A stretch of 64,000 nt of DNA from Ideonella livida (GTDB lineage: Bacteria; Pseudomonadota; Gammaproteobacteria; Burkholderiales; Burkholderiaceae_C). Within the stretch, counting starts at the first letter, position 1. The number at the start of each line of letters is the position of its first letter. The translations under genes and the position numbers were made by a program. The stretch covers positions 62,001 to 126,000 of the forward strand of contig NZ_JAAGOH010000013.1 in assembly GCF_010499455.1 (NCBI RefSeq), in the 5' to 3' direction. Below the pieces are notes generated by a model, which saw only the letters and a program-made list of their open reading frames with translations, made no database searches and was not told the DNA's origin. Positions 11,110 to 19,574 of the stretch are shown here, in pieces.

Positions 11110-12957
11110 ATGAGACCCCTGCCCCCGCCCCGCCCCCACCGCTGGTGGCCCGACCGCATCGCCTGGCGCCACCTGCTCGCCGGCCTGAGCCTGGGCACCG
11201 TCACCCTGCTGGTGGCCTGCGGCGGCGGCGAGGCCGATCCCGCAGCCGGCGCCACGGACACGACCCAGCAGGCCGCAGCCCTCCGGGCCCGCGCCCTGGC
11301 CGCGGCCACCAGCGGCGACAGCGTCAACCCCACCAGCCGGGAAGACGCCTGGCGTCTGCTCACCCAGGCCAGCTTCGGCCCCACCGAAGCGGAGATTCAG
11401 CAGGTCATGGCCCTGGGGCCGGCGGCCTGGATCCAGGCGCAGCGCGCCCTGCCGGTGCGCGAGGTTCACTTGGCCCGCTGGCTGGCCGACGACGCCGCGG
11501 TCAAGGCCATCAACCCGCGCGCCTCGGCGGATGTGCCCCACCTGCTGGCCTCTTTCTATGAAGAGGCGCTGACCGGCGAGGACCAGTTGCGCCAGCGCGT
11601 GGCCTTCGCGCTCTCGCAGATCCTGGTGGTCTCCACCACCGAGATGCACAACGAGTGGACCGAGGCCGTGGCCGGCTGGCAGGACATGCTGACCCGCAAC
11701 GCCCTGGGCAACTTCCGGCAGCTGCTGGGCGAGGTGACCCGGCACCCGGCCATGGGCCGCTACCTCTCGCATCTGGACAACCGGGGCGAGAACAGCGCCT
11801 CCGGGCGCGCCCCGGACCAGAACTTCGCCCGCGAGCTGATGCAGCTCTTCACCATCGGCCTGGTGGAGCTGCAGCCCGACGGCAGCCCGCGCCTGGATGC
11901 GGAAGGCCAGGCGGTGGAGACCTATGACGTGGACGACATCGTCGGCCTGTCCCGGGTCATGACCGGCTATGGCTTTGCCGGCACCCAGCCCAGCGCCCGC
12001 CGCCCCTCAGACCCCGGCCACCGCTACCTGCCGGGCAAGCTGCACCTGCCCATGCAGGCCTACCCCGGCCTGCACAGCACCGCCGAAAAGCGCCTGCTGG
12101 GCCAGCGCGTGGGCCCGGCCGGCGGACGCCAGGTGCAGGTGGAGGTGGACCGCGCGCTGGACATGCTGTTCCAGCACCCCAACGTGGGCCCCTTCATCAG
12201 CCGCCAGCTCATCCAGCGCCTGGTGACCAGCCACCCCAGTCCGGCCTACGTGGCCCGGGTGGCCGCCGTCTTCGCCGACAACGGCCAGGGCGTGCGCGGT
12301 GACCTGGGCGCCACGGTGCGCGCCATCCTGCTGGACCCCGATGCCCGCAGCGCCAGCCGCGCCCAGGACCGCACCCAGGGCAAGGTGCGCGAGCCCGTGC
12401 TGCGCCTGACCGCCGCCCTGCGCGGCCTGGGCGCCACCAGCCGCAGCGGCCGTTGGGACATCGGCATCACCGACTCGCCGCTGCGCGGCCTGGGCCAGAC
12501 CCCGTTGCGCGCCGCCACCGTCTTCAACTACTGGCGGCCGCACTACGTGCCCCCCGGCGGTGAGGCGCAGCAGCGCGGCCAGCACCTGCCCGAGATGCAG
12601 CTCACCGACGAGGCCAGCGTGGCCGGCTACGTGAACTACATGAGCGACCTGGTGGCCAGCGGCCTGGGCCCGGTGGGGACCGATGGCCAGCGGACCATCC
12701 AGCTGCCCGTCGCGCCCTGGGGGGCCCTGGCAACCGATCCCGGCGCCCTGGTGGACGCCCTGGGCCAGGTGCTGCTGGGCGCCGCCCCGCCCAGCGGCCT
12801 GCGCGAGCCGGTGGTGCAGGCCCTGCAGAGCGTGCGCCTGCCGGCCCTGGCCCGCGATGGCAGCAACCGCGCCACGGTGGAGGCCGCCCGGCTGCGCCGG
12901 GTGCAGCTGGCCCAGCTGCTGCTGCTGGCCAGCCCGGAATTCATCGTCCAGAAGTGA
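11110..12957 (+). CDS. DUF1800 family exported lipoprotein
   Basis: A 615-residue protein of the DUF1800 family. No enzymatic role is established to my knowledge. From the ATG at 11110 there is a basic n-region, a hydrophobic stretch and a lipobox LLVAC (Cys37), then GGGEADP, so an outer-membrane-directed lipoprotein is expected. Family marks include AWRLLTQASFGPTEAEI near the N-terminus, QLRQRVAFALSQILVVS, DQNFARELMQLFTIGL and the C-terminal LLLLASPEFIVQK. The next gene, a DUF1501 protein, starts 20 nt downstream; the two families are habitual neighbours, so a joint exported function is inferred. Alternative upstream starts would spoil the signal peptide. Confidence 0.85.
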   Translation: MRPLPPPRPHRWWPDRIAWRHLLAGLSLGTVTLLVACGGGEADPAAGATDTTQQAAALRARALAAATSGDSVNPTSREDAWRLLTQASFGPTEAEIQQVMALGPAAWIQAQRALPVREVHLARWLADDAAVKAINPRASADVPHLLASFYEEALTGEDQLRQRVAFALSQILVVSTTEMHNEWTEAVAGWQDMLTRNALGNFRQLLGEVTRHPAMGRYLSHLDNRGENSASGRAPDQNFARELMQLFTIGLVELQPDGSPRLDAEGQAVETYDVDDIVGLSRVMTGYGFAGTQPSARRPSDPGHRYLPGKLHLPMQAYPGLHSTAEKRLLGQRVGPAGGRQVQVEVDRALDMLFQHPNVGPFISRQLIQRLVTSHPSPAYVARVAAVFADNGQGVRGDLGATVRAILLDPDARSASRAQDRTQGKVREPVLRLTAALRGLGATSRSGRWDIGITDSPLRGLGQTPLRAATVFNYWRPHYVPPGGEAQQRGQHLPEMQLTDEASVAGYVNYMSDLVASGLGPVGTDGQRTIQLPVAPWGALATDPGALVDALGQVLLGAAPPSGLREPVVQALQSVRLPALARDGSNRATVEAARLRRVQLAQLLLLASPEFIVQK

Positions 12958-12977
12958 CCGCCCGCCCGAGGACCGCC

Positions 12978-14477
12978 ATGACCGCCGACCACTCCCTGCC
13001 ACTGCGCCGCCGTGACTGGCTGCACGCCGCCGGCGCCCTGGGCCTGCTGCCGCTGACGCTGGGCCTGTCCCAGCGCGCACGCGCCAGCGGCACCGACGAC
13101 TACCGCGCCCTGATCTGCATCTTCCTGCAGGGCGGCAACGACGCTTTCAACACCGTGCTGGCCACCGACGCCCCGTCCTGGCAGGCCTACCAGACCGCCC
13201 GCGCGGCCAGCGAGGGCGATGTACGCCTGCTGGCGCCGGGCCAGGCCCCGCAGACCGGGGCGGCCAGCCTGCACGCCCGCCTGGGTGGTGTGCTGCCCAT
13301 CCGCCCGCGCACCGCCCACACCGGGCGCAACTTTGCCCTGCACCCCTGCCTGCGCGAGGCCGCCAGCCTGTTCCAACAAGGCCGGCTGGGCATCGTGGCC
13401 AACTTGGGCGCGGTGGTGGGCCCCACCTCCAAGGCCGACTGGCTGGCCGGGCGGGTGCCGCGCCCGCCGCGCCTGTTCTCGCACAACGACCAGCAAGCCT
13501 TCTGGCAGACCTTGGCTCCCGAGGGCGCACAGCCTGGCTGGGGCGGCCGCCTGGTGGAGCGCGCCGGCGCCGGCGTGCATGCCCTGGCCGCGGTGTCCAC
13601 CGCCGGCCGCTGGGCCTGGACACAGGGCGACAGCGTCACCGGCTACCAGATGCCCGGCGCCACCCCGGTGGCCGTGGGCAGCGGCGGGCGCCTGCTGGGC
13701 TCGGCGGCTGCCCAGCAGACGCTGCAGGAGCTGATGCGCCGCAGCCGCAGCGGTCACCTGATCGAGCAGGAGCACGCCGCCGTGGCCGACCGCTCGCTGC
13801 GCGCTGAGGCCTGGCTGCGCCAGGCCCTGCCCGCCCCCGACGCGGGCCCCTGGGGCAGCGTGGCCACCGGCCGCCCCGACCCCCTGCTGCGCTGGACCAG
13901 CCCGGTCAGCGGCACCGTGGCCACCAATCCGATTGCAGCGCAATTGCAGACCGTGGCCCGCTTCATCGCCGCCCGCCAGACGCTGGGCGTGGGTCGGCAG
14001 GTGTTCTTTGTCGGCCTCAACGGCTTTGACACCCACGCCCAGCAGGCTGAGCGCCATGCCGACCTGCTGGCCCAGTTGGACCACGCCCTGGCCTATCTGG
14101 ACCGCACCCTGCAGGCCATGGGGGTGGACCGCCAGGTGACCACCTTCACCGCCAGCGACTTTGGCCGCACCCTGGCCAGCAACGGCAACGGCACCGACCA
14201 CGGCTGGGGCGGACATGCCCTGGTGATGGGCGGATCGGTTCGTGGCGGCGAGATTCACGGCCGCTTCCCCCGCTACGGCCTGCCACTGGCCAGCGGCGAC
14301 TTCGACAGCGAGGACCTGTGGCGCGGTGGCGTCATGATCCCCTCGCTGGGGCTGGAGCCCTTCATCGCCACGCTGGGCCGCTGGCTGGGCGTGCCGGAGG
14401 CGGAGCTGCCGGCAATGCTGCCGCAGCTGGCACGCTGGCCGGCGGCACAGCAGTTGCTGGACCTGTGGAGCGCTTGA
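12978..14477 (+). CDS. DUF1501 family Tat-exported protein
   Basis: A 499-residue DUF1501 protein. The N-terminus has a twin-arginine type signal (LRRRDWLHAAGALGLLPL) and a likely cleavage after ARA near residue 37. LICIFLQGGNDAFNTV, FALHPCLREAASLFQQGRLGIVANLG and TASDFGRTLASNGNGTDHGWGGH are typical of the family, which has a sulfatase/alkaline-phosphatase-like fold; the last segment holds probable metal ligands. Function is not established. ATG at 12978 is preferred to a GTG overlapping the previous stop because GAGGA (12968-12972) is correctly spaced before it. Tat export would suggest folding or cofactor loading before transport. Confidence 0.85.
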   Translation: MTADHSLPLRRRDWLHAAGALGLLPLTLGLSQRARASGTDDYRALICIFLQGGNDAFNTVLATDAPSWQAYQTARAASEGDVRLLAPGQAPQTGAASLHARLGGVLPIRPRTAHTGRNFALHPCLREAASLFQQGRLGIVANLGAVVGPTSKADWLAGRVPRPPRLFSHNDQQAFWQTLAPEGAQPGWGGRLVERAGAGVHALAAVSTAGRWAWTQGDSVTGYQMPGATPVAVGSGGRLLGSAAAQQTLQELMRRSRSGHLIEQEHAAVADRSLRAEAWLRQALPAPDAGPWGSVATGRPDPLLRWTSPVSGTVATNPIAAQLQTVARFIAARQTLGVGRQVFFVGLNGFDTHAQQAERHADLLAQLDHALAYLDRTLQAMGVDRQVTTFTASDFGRTLASNGNGTDHGWGGHALVMGGSVRGGEIHGRFPRYGLPLASGDFDSEDLWRGGVMIPSLGLEPFIATLGRWLGVPEAELPAMLPQLARWPAAQQLLDLWSA

Positions 14478-14510
14478 GGCCGGCCGCAGGCGACCGGGGC
14501 CACGTCGGAC

Positions 14511-15905
14511 TCAGAAAGCCGTGGAGTCCTTGAAGATCAGCTTGACCGTGCGCGCGATGATCAGCAGGTCCAGGCCCAGGCTCCAGTTGCGCAGGTATTC
14601 CAGGTCGTACTCGACCCGGCGTGCCATCTTGTCCACGGTGTCGGTCTCGCCGCGCAGGCCGTTGACCTGCGCCCAGCCGGTGATGCCGGGCTTGACCTTG
14701 TGGCGGGCCATGTAGGCCTTGACGATCTTGCGGTACTGCTCGTTGTGCGCCACCGCATGCGGCCGCGGGCCGACGATGCTCATGCGACCCTGCAGCACGT
14801 TGATGAACTGCGGCAGCTCGTCAAGCGAAGTCTTGCGGATGAAAGCGCCAAAGGGCGTGATGCGCGGGTCGTTGCGCGTGGCCTGCTGCACCACCGGGCC
14901 GTTGTCCATGGCCCGCATGGAGCGGAACTTGTAGACCTCGATGAGCTCGCCGTCCAGGCCGGTGCGGCGCTGGCGGAAGATCACCGGCCCCGGCGAGCTG
15001 AGCCTGACACCCACCGCCACGGCCAGCAACAGCGGCGAGATCAGCAGCAGGATGAGCGAGGACAGCACGATGTCGCTGGCCCGCTTGATCACCCCGTTGA
15101 TGCCGGTGAAGGGCGTGACCAGCAGGCCCACCACCGGCACCCCGCTCCAGTCCTCCAGCCGGCCCTGGATCACGCTGACACCGAACACGTCGGGCACATA
15201 GAACACCGAGGCGGTGGTGTTCTGCAGGGTGGCCATCAGGTTGAGGATGCGCGGCTGCGAGGACAGCGGCAGGGTGATGAACACATCCCGGATGCCGTGC
15301 TGCTCGATGTAGGCCGGCAGGTCACGCAGCGTGCCCAGCATGGCGTGCTCGGGCGGCAGCCCGGTGCGCTCGACCGAGCGGTCGTCAAAGAAGCCCACCA
15401 GGTCATGGCCGTAGCTGCGCCGCAGGTGCAGCATCTGCGCCACCCGCAGGCCCATGGAGTTGGCACCGATGATGACCGCCGGGCGGCGCGCCTCGGGTTG
15501 GGCCGCCTGGCGACGCAGCCACCAGCCGCCGACCAGGGCTGCGGCCCACTGCACCGGTGGGGTCACCACCGCCCAGGCATAGACCACCCGGCGGTCGAAC
15601 TGCTCCAGGCTGCCGCTGGCATAGCCCAGCAGCAGCAGCACGCCCAGCACGCTGACCCAGGACAGCACGATGTCGATGCCCACCCCCACCCCGGTGCGCC
15701 CGAAGCGGTTGGGCCCGGGGAACATCAGCACCACCAGCAGGATGACGAGGGCCATGGCTGGCCCGCCCAGGGGCATGCCATACCAGCGGTGGCAGGCCAG
15801 CAGGGTCAGGGCGGCCAGCGCCGGCTCCAGCACGGCGGCCACCACGGCCGGCACGCTGGGGGGCGCACTGAGGAACTGCTTGCGTGCGCTGCGGTCGTCA
15901 AACAT
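14511..15905 (-). CDS. wcaJ: Undecaprenyl-phosphate sugar phosphotransferase (WcaJ family)
   Basis: A 464-residue polyprenol-phosphate hexose-1-phosphate transferase that begins an exopolysaccharide repeat on undecaprenyl phosphate at the inner membrane. Four hydrophobic N-terminal helices (residues 18-140) and a nucleotide-binding-like middle domain (RRPAVIIGANSMGLRVAQML) lead to a membrane-anchored bacterial sugar transferase domain from about residue 270. That domain carries YKFRSMR, RKTSLDELPQFINVLQG, MSIVGPRPHA and KPGITGWAQVNGLRGET. Length and architecture match WcaJ/EpsB-type initiators; the sugar (glucose is usual) is not proven. Last gene of a minus-strand run rfbC-manC-wcaJ, 32 nt after manC. 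Confidence 0.9.
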   Translation of the reverse strand: MFDDRSARKQFLSAPPSVPAVVAAVLEPALAALTLLACHRWYGMPLGGPAMALVILLVVLMFPGPNRFGRTGVGVGIDIVLSWVSVLGVLLLLGYASGSLEQFDRRVVYAWAVVTPPVQWAAALVGGWWLRRQAAQPEARRPAVIIGANSMGLRVAQMLHLRRSYGHDLVGFFDDRSVERTGLPPEHAMLGTLRDLPAYIEQHGIRDVFITLPLSSQPRILNLMATLQNTTASVFYVPDVFGVSVIQGRLEDWSGVPVVGLLVTPFTGINGVIKRASDIVLSSLILLLISPLLLAVAVGVRLSSPGPVIFRQRRTGLDGELIEVYKFRSMRAMDNGPVVQQATRNDPRITPFGAFIRKTSLDELPQFINVLQGRMSIVGPRPHAVAHNEQYRKIVKAYMARHKVKPGITGWAQVNGLRGETDTVDKMARRVEYDLEYLRNWSLGLDLLIIARTVKLIFKDSTAF

Positions 15906-15937
15906 GCGGAAAGTCGGCGCTCAATGGACGGTCCGCC

Positions 15938-17380
15938 TCAGGAGGTACGGCCGTAGGTGTCCTCGAAACGGACGATGTCGTCTTCGCCCAGGTAACTGCC
16001 GGACTGCACCTCGATGATCTCCAGATCCACCTTGCCCGGGTTGGCCAGGCGGTGCACCTCACCCAGGGGGATGTAGGTGCTCTGGTTCTCGGTGAGCAGG
16101 ATCTTGCGCTCGCCGCAGGTGACCTCGGCCGTGCCGGTGACCACGATCCAGTGCTCGGCGCGGTGGTGGTGCATCTGCAGGCTCAGGCTGGCGCCCGGGC
16201 GCACCATGATGCGCTTGACCTGGAAGCGCGGGCCCGCATCGATGCTGTCGTACCAGCCCCAGGGGCGGTGCACCTTGCGGTGCAGGTTCTGCTCGCCGCG
16301 GCCCTCGGCCTGCAGGCGCTGCACGATCTTCTTGACGTCTTGGCTGCGCTCGCGGTCGGCCACCAGCACGGCGTCCGGCGTCTCGACCACCACCACATCG
16401 GCGGTGCCCAGGGTGGTCACCAGGCGGCTGGTGGCATGCACCAGGGTGTTGCGGCAATCCTGCTGGATCACGTCGCCGGTGGCGCTGTTGCCTTGGGCAT
16501 CACGGTTGGTGGCCTGCCAGACGGCGTCCCAGGCGCCCAGGTCGTTCCAGCCGGCGGCCAGGGGCACCATGCGGATGTCGAAGGCGCTGCCGGGGCAGCG
16601 CTCCATCACCGCGTAGTCCACGGACTCGGCCGGCACGGCATTGAACTCAGCCAGGCCCGGACGGATGAAGCGGGCATCGGTGGCGCGCACCGCCCAGGCC
16701 GCACGGGTGGCCGCCGCGATGTCGGGACGGAACTGGGCCAGGGCCTGGAGCCAGACCGAGGCGCGCAGCACGAACATGCCGCTGTTCCAGGTGTAGCAAC
16801 CCTCGGCCAGGTAGCGCTGGGCGGTGGCCAGGTCGGGCTTCTCGACGAACTGCGCCACCTGGGCCGGACCGCTGGCGCTGGCCGTGGAACGGATGTAGCC
16901 GTAGCCGGTCTCGGGCCGGTCGGGGGTGACACCCAGGATGACGATGGCGCCCTGGGCCGCCGCACGCACCGCCTGCTGCAGTGCGGCGGTGAAGGCCGGG
17001 CCGTCGGCCACGGTCTGGTCGGCGGGACTGACCACCAGCACTGGGTCGGTGTCCTCGGCCGCCAGGGCGGCCAGGGTCAGGGCGGGCGCGGTGTTGCGGC
17101 CGCTGGGCTCCAACACCACCGCGGCGGGCTCCACGCGGATCTCGCGCAGCTGCTCCAGGGCCATGAACCGGTGTTCGGCATTGCCCACCACCAGGGGGGC
17201 CTGCACATGGATGTCCGCGGCCGCCAGGCCCATCAGGCGACGGGTGGCCTGCTGGAACAGGCTGTCGTCACCCGACAGCACCAGGAACTGCTTGGGAAAG
17301 CCCGAACGCGACAGCGGCCACAGGCGCGTGCCGCTGCCACCGGCCATGATCACGGGCAGGACGGAGAGGGGAGTGCTCAT
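15938..17380 (-). CDS. manC: Mannose-1-phosphate guanylyltransferase / mannose-6-phosphate isomerase
   Basis: A 480-residue type II bifunctional enzyme supplying GDP-mannose. The N-terminal nucleotidyltransferase has GGSGTRLWPLSR (14-25), GFPKQFL, SPADQTV and FVEKPD. The C-terminal cupin isomerase has HRPWGWYDSID, MHHHRAEHWIVVTG and IPLGEVHRLANPG. Length is standard for ManC/AlgA. It lies between rfbC and wcaJ with short gaps (36 and 32 nt), so the three are probably one transcript making precursors for, and starting, an extracellular polysaccharide. No mannosyl- or fucosyl-specific glycosyltransferases are in the window. Confidence 0.93.
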   Translation of the reverse strand: MSTPLSVLPVIMAGGSGTRLWPLSRSGFPKQFLVLSGDDSLFQQATRRLMGLAAADIHVQAPLVVGNAEHRFMALEQLREIRVEPAAVVLEPSGRNTAPALTLAALAAEDTDPVLVVSPADQTVADGPAFTAALQQAVRAAAQGAIVILGVTPDRPETGYGYIRSTASASGPAQVAQFVEKPDLATAQRYLAEGCYTWNSGMFVLRASVWLQALAQFRPDIAAATRAAWAVRATDARFIRPGLAEFNAVPAESVDYAVMERCPGSAFDIRMVPLAAGWNDLGAWDAVWQATNRDAQGNSATGDVIQQDCRNTLVHATSRLVTTLGTADVVVVETPDAVLVADRERSQDVKKIVQRLQAEGRGEQNLHRKVHRPWGWYDSIDAGPRFQVKRIMVRPGASLSLQMHHHRAEHWIVVTGTAEVTCGERKILLTENQSTYIPLGEVHRLANPGKVDLEIIEVQSGSYLGEDDIVRFEDTYGRTS

Positions 17381-17416
17381 CGTGCGGGGAAGGCTGCAGG
17401 AAGAAGAGGAAGGCGC

Positions 17417-17959
17417 TCAGGCCAGGTCGCGCAGGAAGGGCGCCGCGGCGTCCTTGCCCGAGAGCTGGGGGGGCATGCCCACGTCGGGCCAGGCGATGGC
17501 CACGTCGGGATCGTCCCAGCGCACCGCCCCTTCGGCCTGGGGCGCGTAGTAGTCGGTGGTCTTGTAGAGGAAGTCGGCGCTGTCGCTGAGCACCAGGAAG
17601 CCGTGGGCCAGGCCGGGGGGGATCCAGAGCTGGCGATGGTTGTCGGCGCTCAGCTCCACGCCCACCCAGCGGCCGTAGGTGGCGCTGCCCGGCCGGATGT
17701 CCACCGCCACGTCGAAGACCGCGCCTGCGGCCACCCGCACCAGCTTGCCCTGGGCATGCGGCGCCTTCTGGAAGTGCAGGCCACGCAGCACGCCCTTGGC
17801 CGAGCGGGAGTGGTTGTCCTGCACGAACGGCGTCGGGGCGCCCACCGCGTCTTCAAAGGTCCGCTGGTTGAAGCTTTCCATGAAGAAGCCTCGGGCATCA
17901 CCGAAGACCCGGGGTTCGAAGATCAGCACGCCCTCGATGGCCGTGGTCTGCACTTGCAT
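17417..17959 (-). CDS. rfbC: dTDP-4-dehydrorhamnose 3,5-epimerase
   Basis: A 180-residue cupin enzyme (RmlC) that epimerises dTDP-4-keto-6-deoxyglucose in dTDP-L-rhamnose synthesis. VLRGLHFQ carries the catalytic His62, and KTTDYYAP (133-140) the conserved Tyr residues; GFFMESFNQRTF and IPPGLAHGFLVLSD are also typical. It opens the rfbC-manC-wcaJ run. The other rhamnose genes (rfbA, rfbB, rfbD) are not here, so they must be elsewhere or the organism uses this epimerase with a distant set. Confidence 0.93.
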   Translation of the reverse strand: MQVQTTAIEGVLIFEPRVFGDARGFFMESFNQRTFEDAVGAPTPFVQDNHSRSAKGVLRGLHFQKAPHAQGKLVRVAAGAVFDVAVDIRPGSATYGRWVGVELSADNHRQLWIPPGLAHGFLVLSDSADFLYKTTDYYAPQAEGAVRWDDPDVAIAWPDVGMPPQLSGKDAAAPFLRDLA

Positions 17960-18142
17960 CGTCTGTCGCTCCTGGCGCCGCCTGAGGGCGGGAACAAGGG
18001 GGGGGCCCCGCGGCGCATGGCCTGAGTATCGCCTGAGCCGCAGGCCGGACCTCCCTGCAACAAGGGGACGCCGGCCAGCTGGCGCAGGGCGGCCATGAGG
18101 TGCTGCTAGGCTTGGCGGCCCTGCTCTTCCTCACCCTGCCCC

Positions 18143-18841
18143 ATGATCCCCCGTGCCCTGATCCTGGCCGCCGGCCGCGGCGAGCGCATGCGCCCGCTGA
18201 CCGACGCCACCCCCAAACCACTGCTGACCGTCAACGGGGTGCCGCTGATCGAATACCACCTGCGCGCCCTGGCCGCGGCCGGCGTGCGGGACGTGGTCAT
18301 CAACACCGCCTGGCTGGAAGAGCAGTTTCCGGCCGCACTGGGCGACGGCAGCCGATGGGGCCTGCGGCTGCAGTACTCGATGGAGGGCCGCGACCACGGC
18401 GGTGCGCTGGAGACGGCCGGCGGCATTGCCAAGGCCCTGGCCTGGCTGGCGCCCACGGGGGAGGAGCCCTTCTGGGTGGTCTCGGGCGATGTGTTCCTGC
18501 CCGGTTTTGCCTTTGACCCGGCGGCCGTGGCGCGCTTTGCCGCCAGCCCCGAATGGGCGCACCTGTGGCTGGTGCCCAACGCCCCGCACCACCCGCGGGG
18601 CGACTTTGGACTGAGCCCGCAGGGCCTGGCGCTGCCCGAGGCCCCGGAGAAGCTCACCTGGGCCAGCGTGGGGCTGTTCCGCCCAGGGCTGTTCGCCGAC
18701 GTGTCGCCGGGCACCCGCCTGGCCCTGCGCCCGGTGCTGGAGCGGGCCATGGCCGGGGGCCGGCTGGGCGCCGAGCGCTGGGACGGCCCCTGGACCGACG
18801 TGGGCACGGTGGAGCGCCTGGCCGGCCTGCAGGCGCCCTGA
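18143..18841 (+). CDS. murU: N-acetylmuramate alpha-1-phosphate uridylyltransferase
   Basis: A 232-residue sugar nucleotidyltransferase of the MurU type, which activates MurNAc-1-phosphate to UDP-MurNAc in the peptidoglycan recycling route that bypasses de novo synthesis (and lowers fosfomycin sensitivity in pseudomonads). It has the family start ALILAAGRGERMRPLTDATPKPLL, then DVVINTAWLEEQ, a WVVSGDVFLPGF metal site and GPWTDVGTVERL. Length suits MurU better than longer glucose-1-phosphate enzymes. The usual partner kinase gene amgK is not adjacent: upstream are 183 non-coding nt and divergent rfbC. Assignment to MurU over another small nucleotidyltransferase is therefore likely rather than certain. 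Confidence 0.8.
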   Translation: MIPRALILAAGRGERMRPLTDATPKPLLTVNGVPLIEYHLRALAAAGVRDVVINTAWLEEQFPAALGDGSRWGLRLQYSMEGRDHGGALETAGGIAKALAWLAPTGEEPFWVVSGDVFLPGFAFDPAAVARFAASPEWAHLWLVPNAPHHPRGDFGLSPQGLALPEAPEKLTWASVGLFRPGLFADVSPGTRLALRPVLERAMAGGRLGAERWDGPWTDVGTVERLAGLQAP

Positions 18842-18868
18842 GCGCCGGCGGCAGACGCCGCCCGCCAC

Positions 18869-19564
18869 TCAGGCACGCGGGGGGGCGGGCTCGCCCAGCA
18901 GGCGCTTGAGCTTGAGGAAGGCCAGCGCGGCCATGATGGCGTCGTTGACCGCGTCATGCGCCTGCCGGGTGGGCAGGGCCAGGTCGGCCATCAGCGTGGC
19001 CAGCCGCAGGTCGATGCTGGCGCCGTGCTGGTAGGGCGGCAGGTGGCGCTGCTTCCAGTCGTAGTAGAGCGCCGAGATCTCCACCTTGGGTTGCGGCAGG
19101 TGCACGCCCAGGATCGGGAACAGCGCCCGGTTGATCAGGGCGACATCGAACTCCAGGTAGTAGCCGACCAGCGGTCGCGGGCCGATGAAGTGCAGCAGCT
19201 GCTGGATGGCCTCGTCGATGTCCAGCCCGCCAGCCACATCACGCTCGCGCAGGCCATGCACCTTGATCGCCTCGGCCGACACCGCCTTGCGGGGCTTGAC
19301 CAGCAGGCGCAGCGTTTGGCTGGTGAGCACCCGGTTGCCCCGGATGCGCACCGCGCCGATGGCGATGATGTCGTCGGTGCGCGGGTTCAGGCCGGTGGTC
19401 TCGCAGTCCAGGGACACCCACTCGTCCTCGGGCGCTTGGTCGTAGAGGAAGCGGAAGCGCTGGTCGCCCAGGTGGTAGAGCATCCACTCGCGCTTGAGGG
19501 CATGCCAAGGGGCGGACCAGAGCGAGGGCGGCTGCGGCAGGGCGGTGCTGGGCGCGTGGGTCAT
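18869..19564 (-). CDS. DEDDh-type 3'-5' exonuclease (DnaQ-like)
   Basis: A 231-residue exonuclease of the DnaQ/ribonuclease T fold. ExoI motif WVSLDCETTGLNP supplies Asp53 and Glu55, ExoII VGYYLEFDVALIN another Asp, and ExoIII QAHDAVNDA the His and last Asp, so all catalytic residues are present. There is no polymerase fusion, and the N-terminal 45 residues are not a known domain. The ATG is 10 nt after the stop of the cNMP/CBS/DUF294 gene, so the two are surely co-expressed. This pairing recurs in proteobacteria, but its substrate is unknown to me. Confidence 0.85.
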   Translation of the reverse strand: MTHAPSTALPQPPSLWSAPWHALKREWMLYHLGDQRFRFLYDQAPEDEWVSLDCETTGLNPRTDDIIAIGAVRIRGNRVLTSQTLRLLVKPRKAVSAEAIKVHGLRERDVAGGLDIDEAIQQLLHFIGPRPLVGYYLEFDVALINRALFPILGVHLPQPKVEISALYYDWKQRHLPPYQHGASIDLRLATLMADLALPTRQAHDAVNDAIMAALAFLKLKRLLGEPAPPRA

Positions 19565-19574
19565 GGCGCGGGGC

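Noticed and set aside
9304-11772. 822-codon open frame opposite the permease and DUF1800 genes
   Set aside because: It is antisense to genes with strong motifs, has His/Gly/Gln-rich low-complexity content and no domain.
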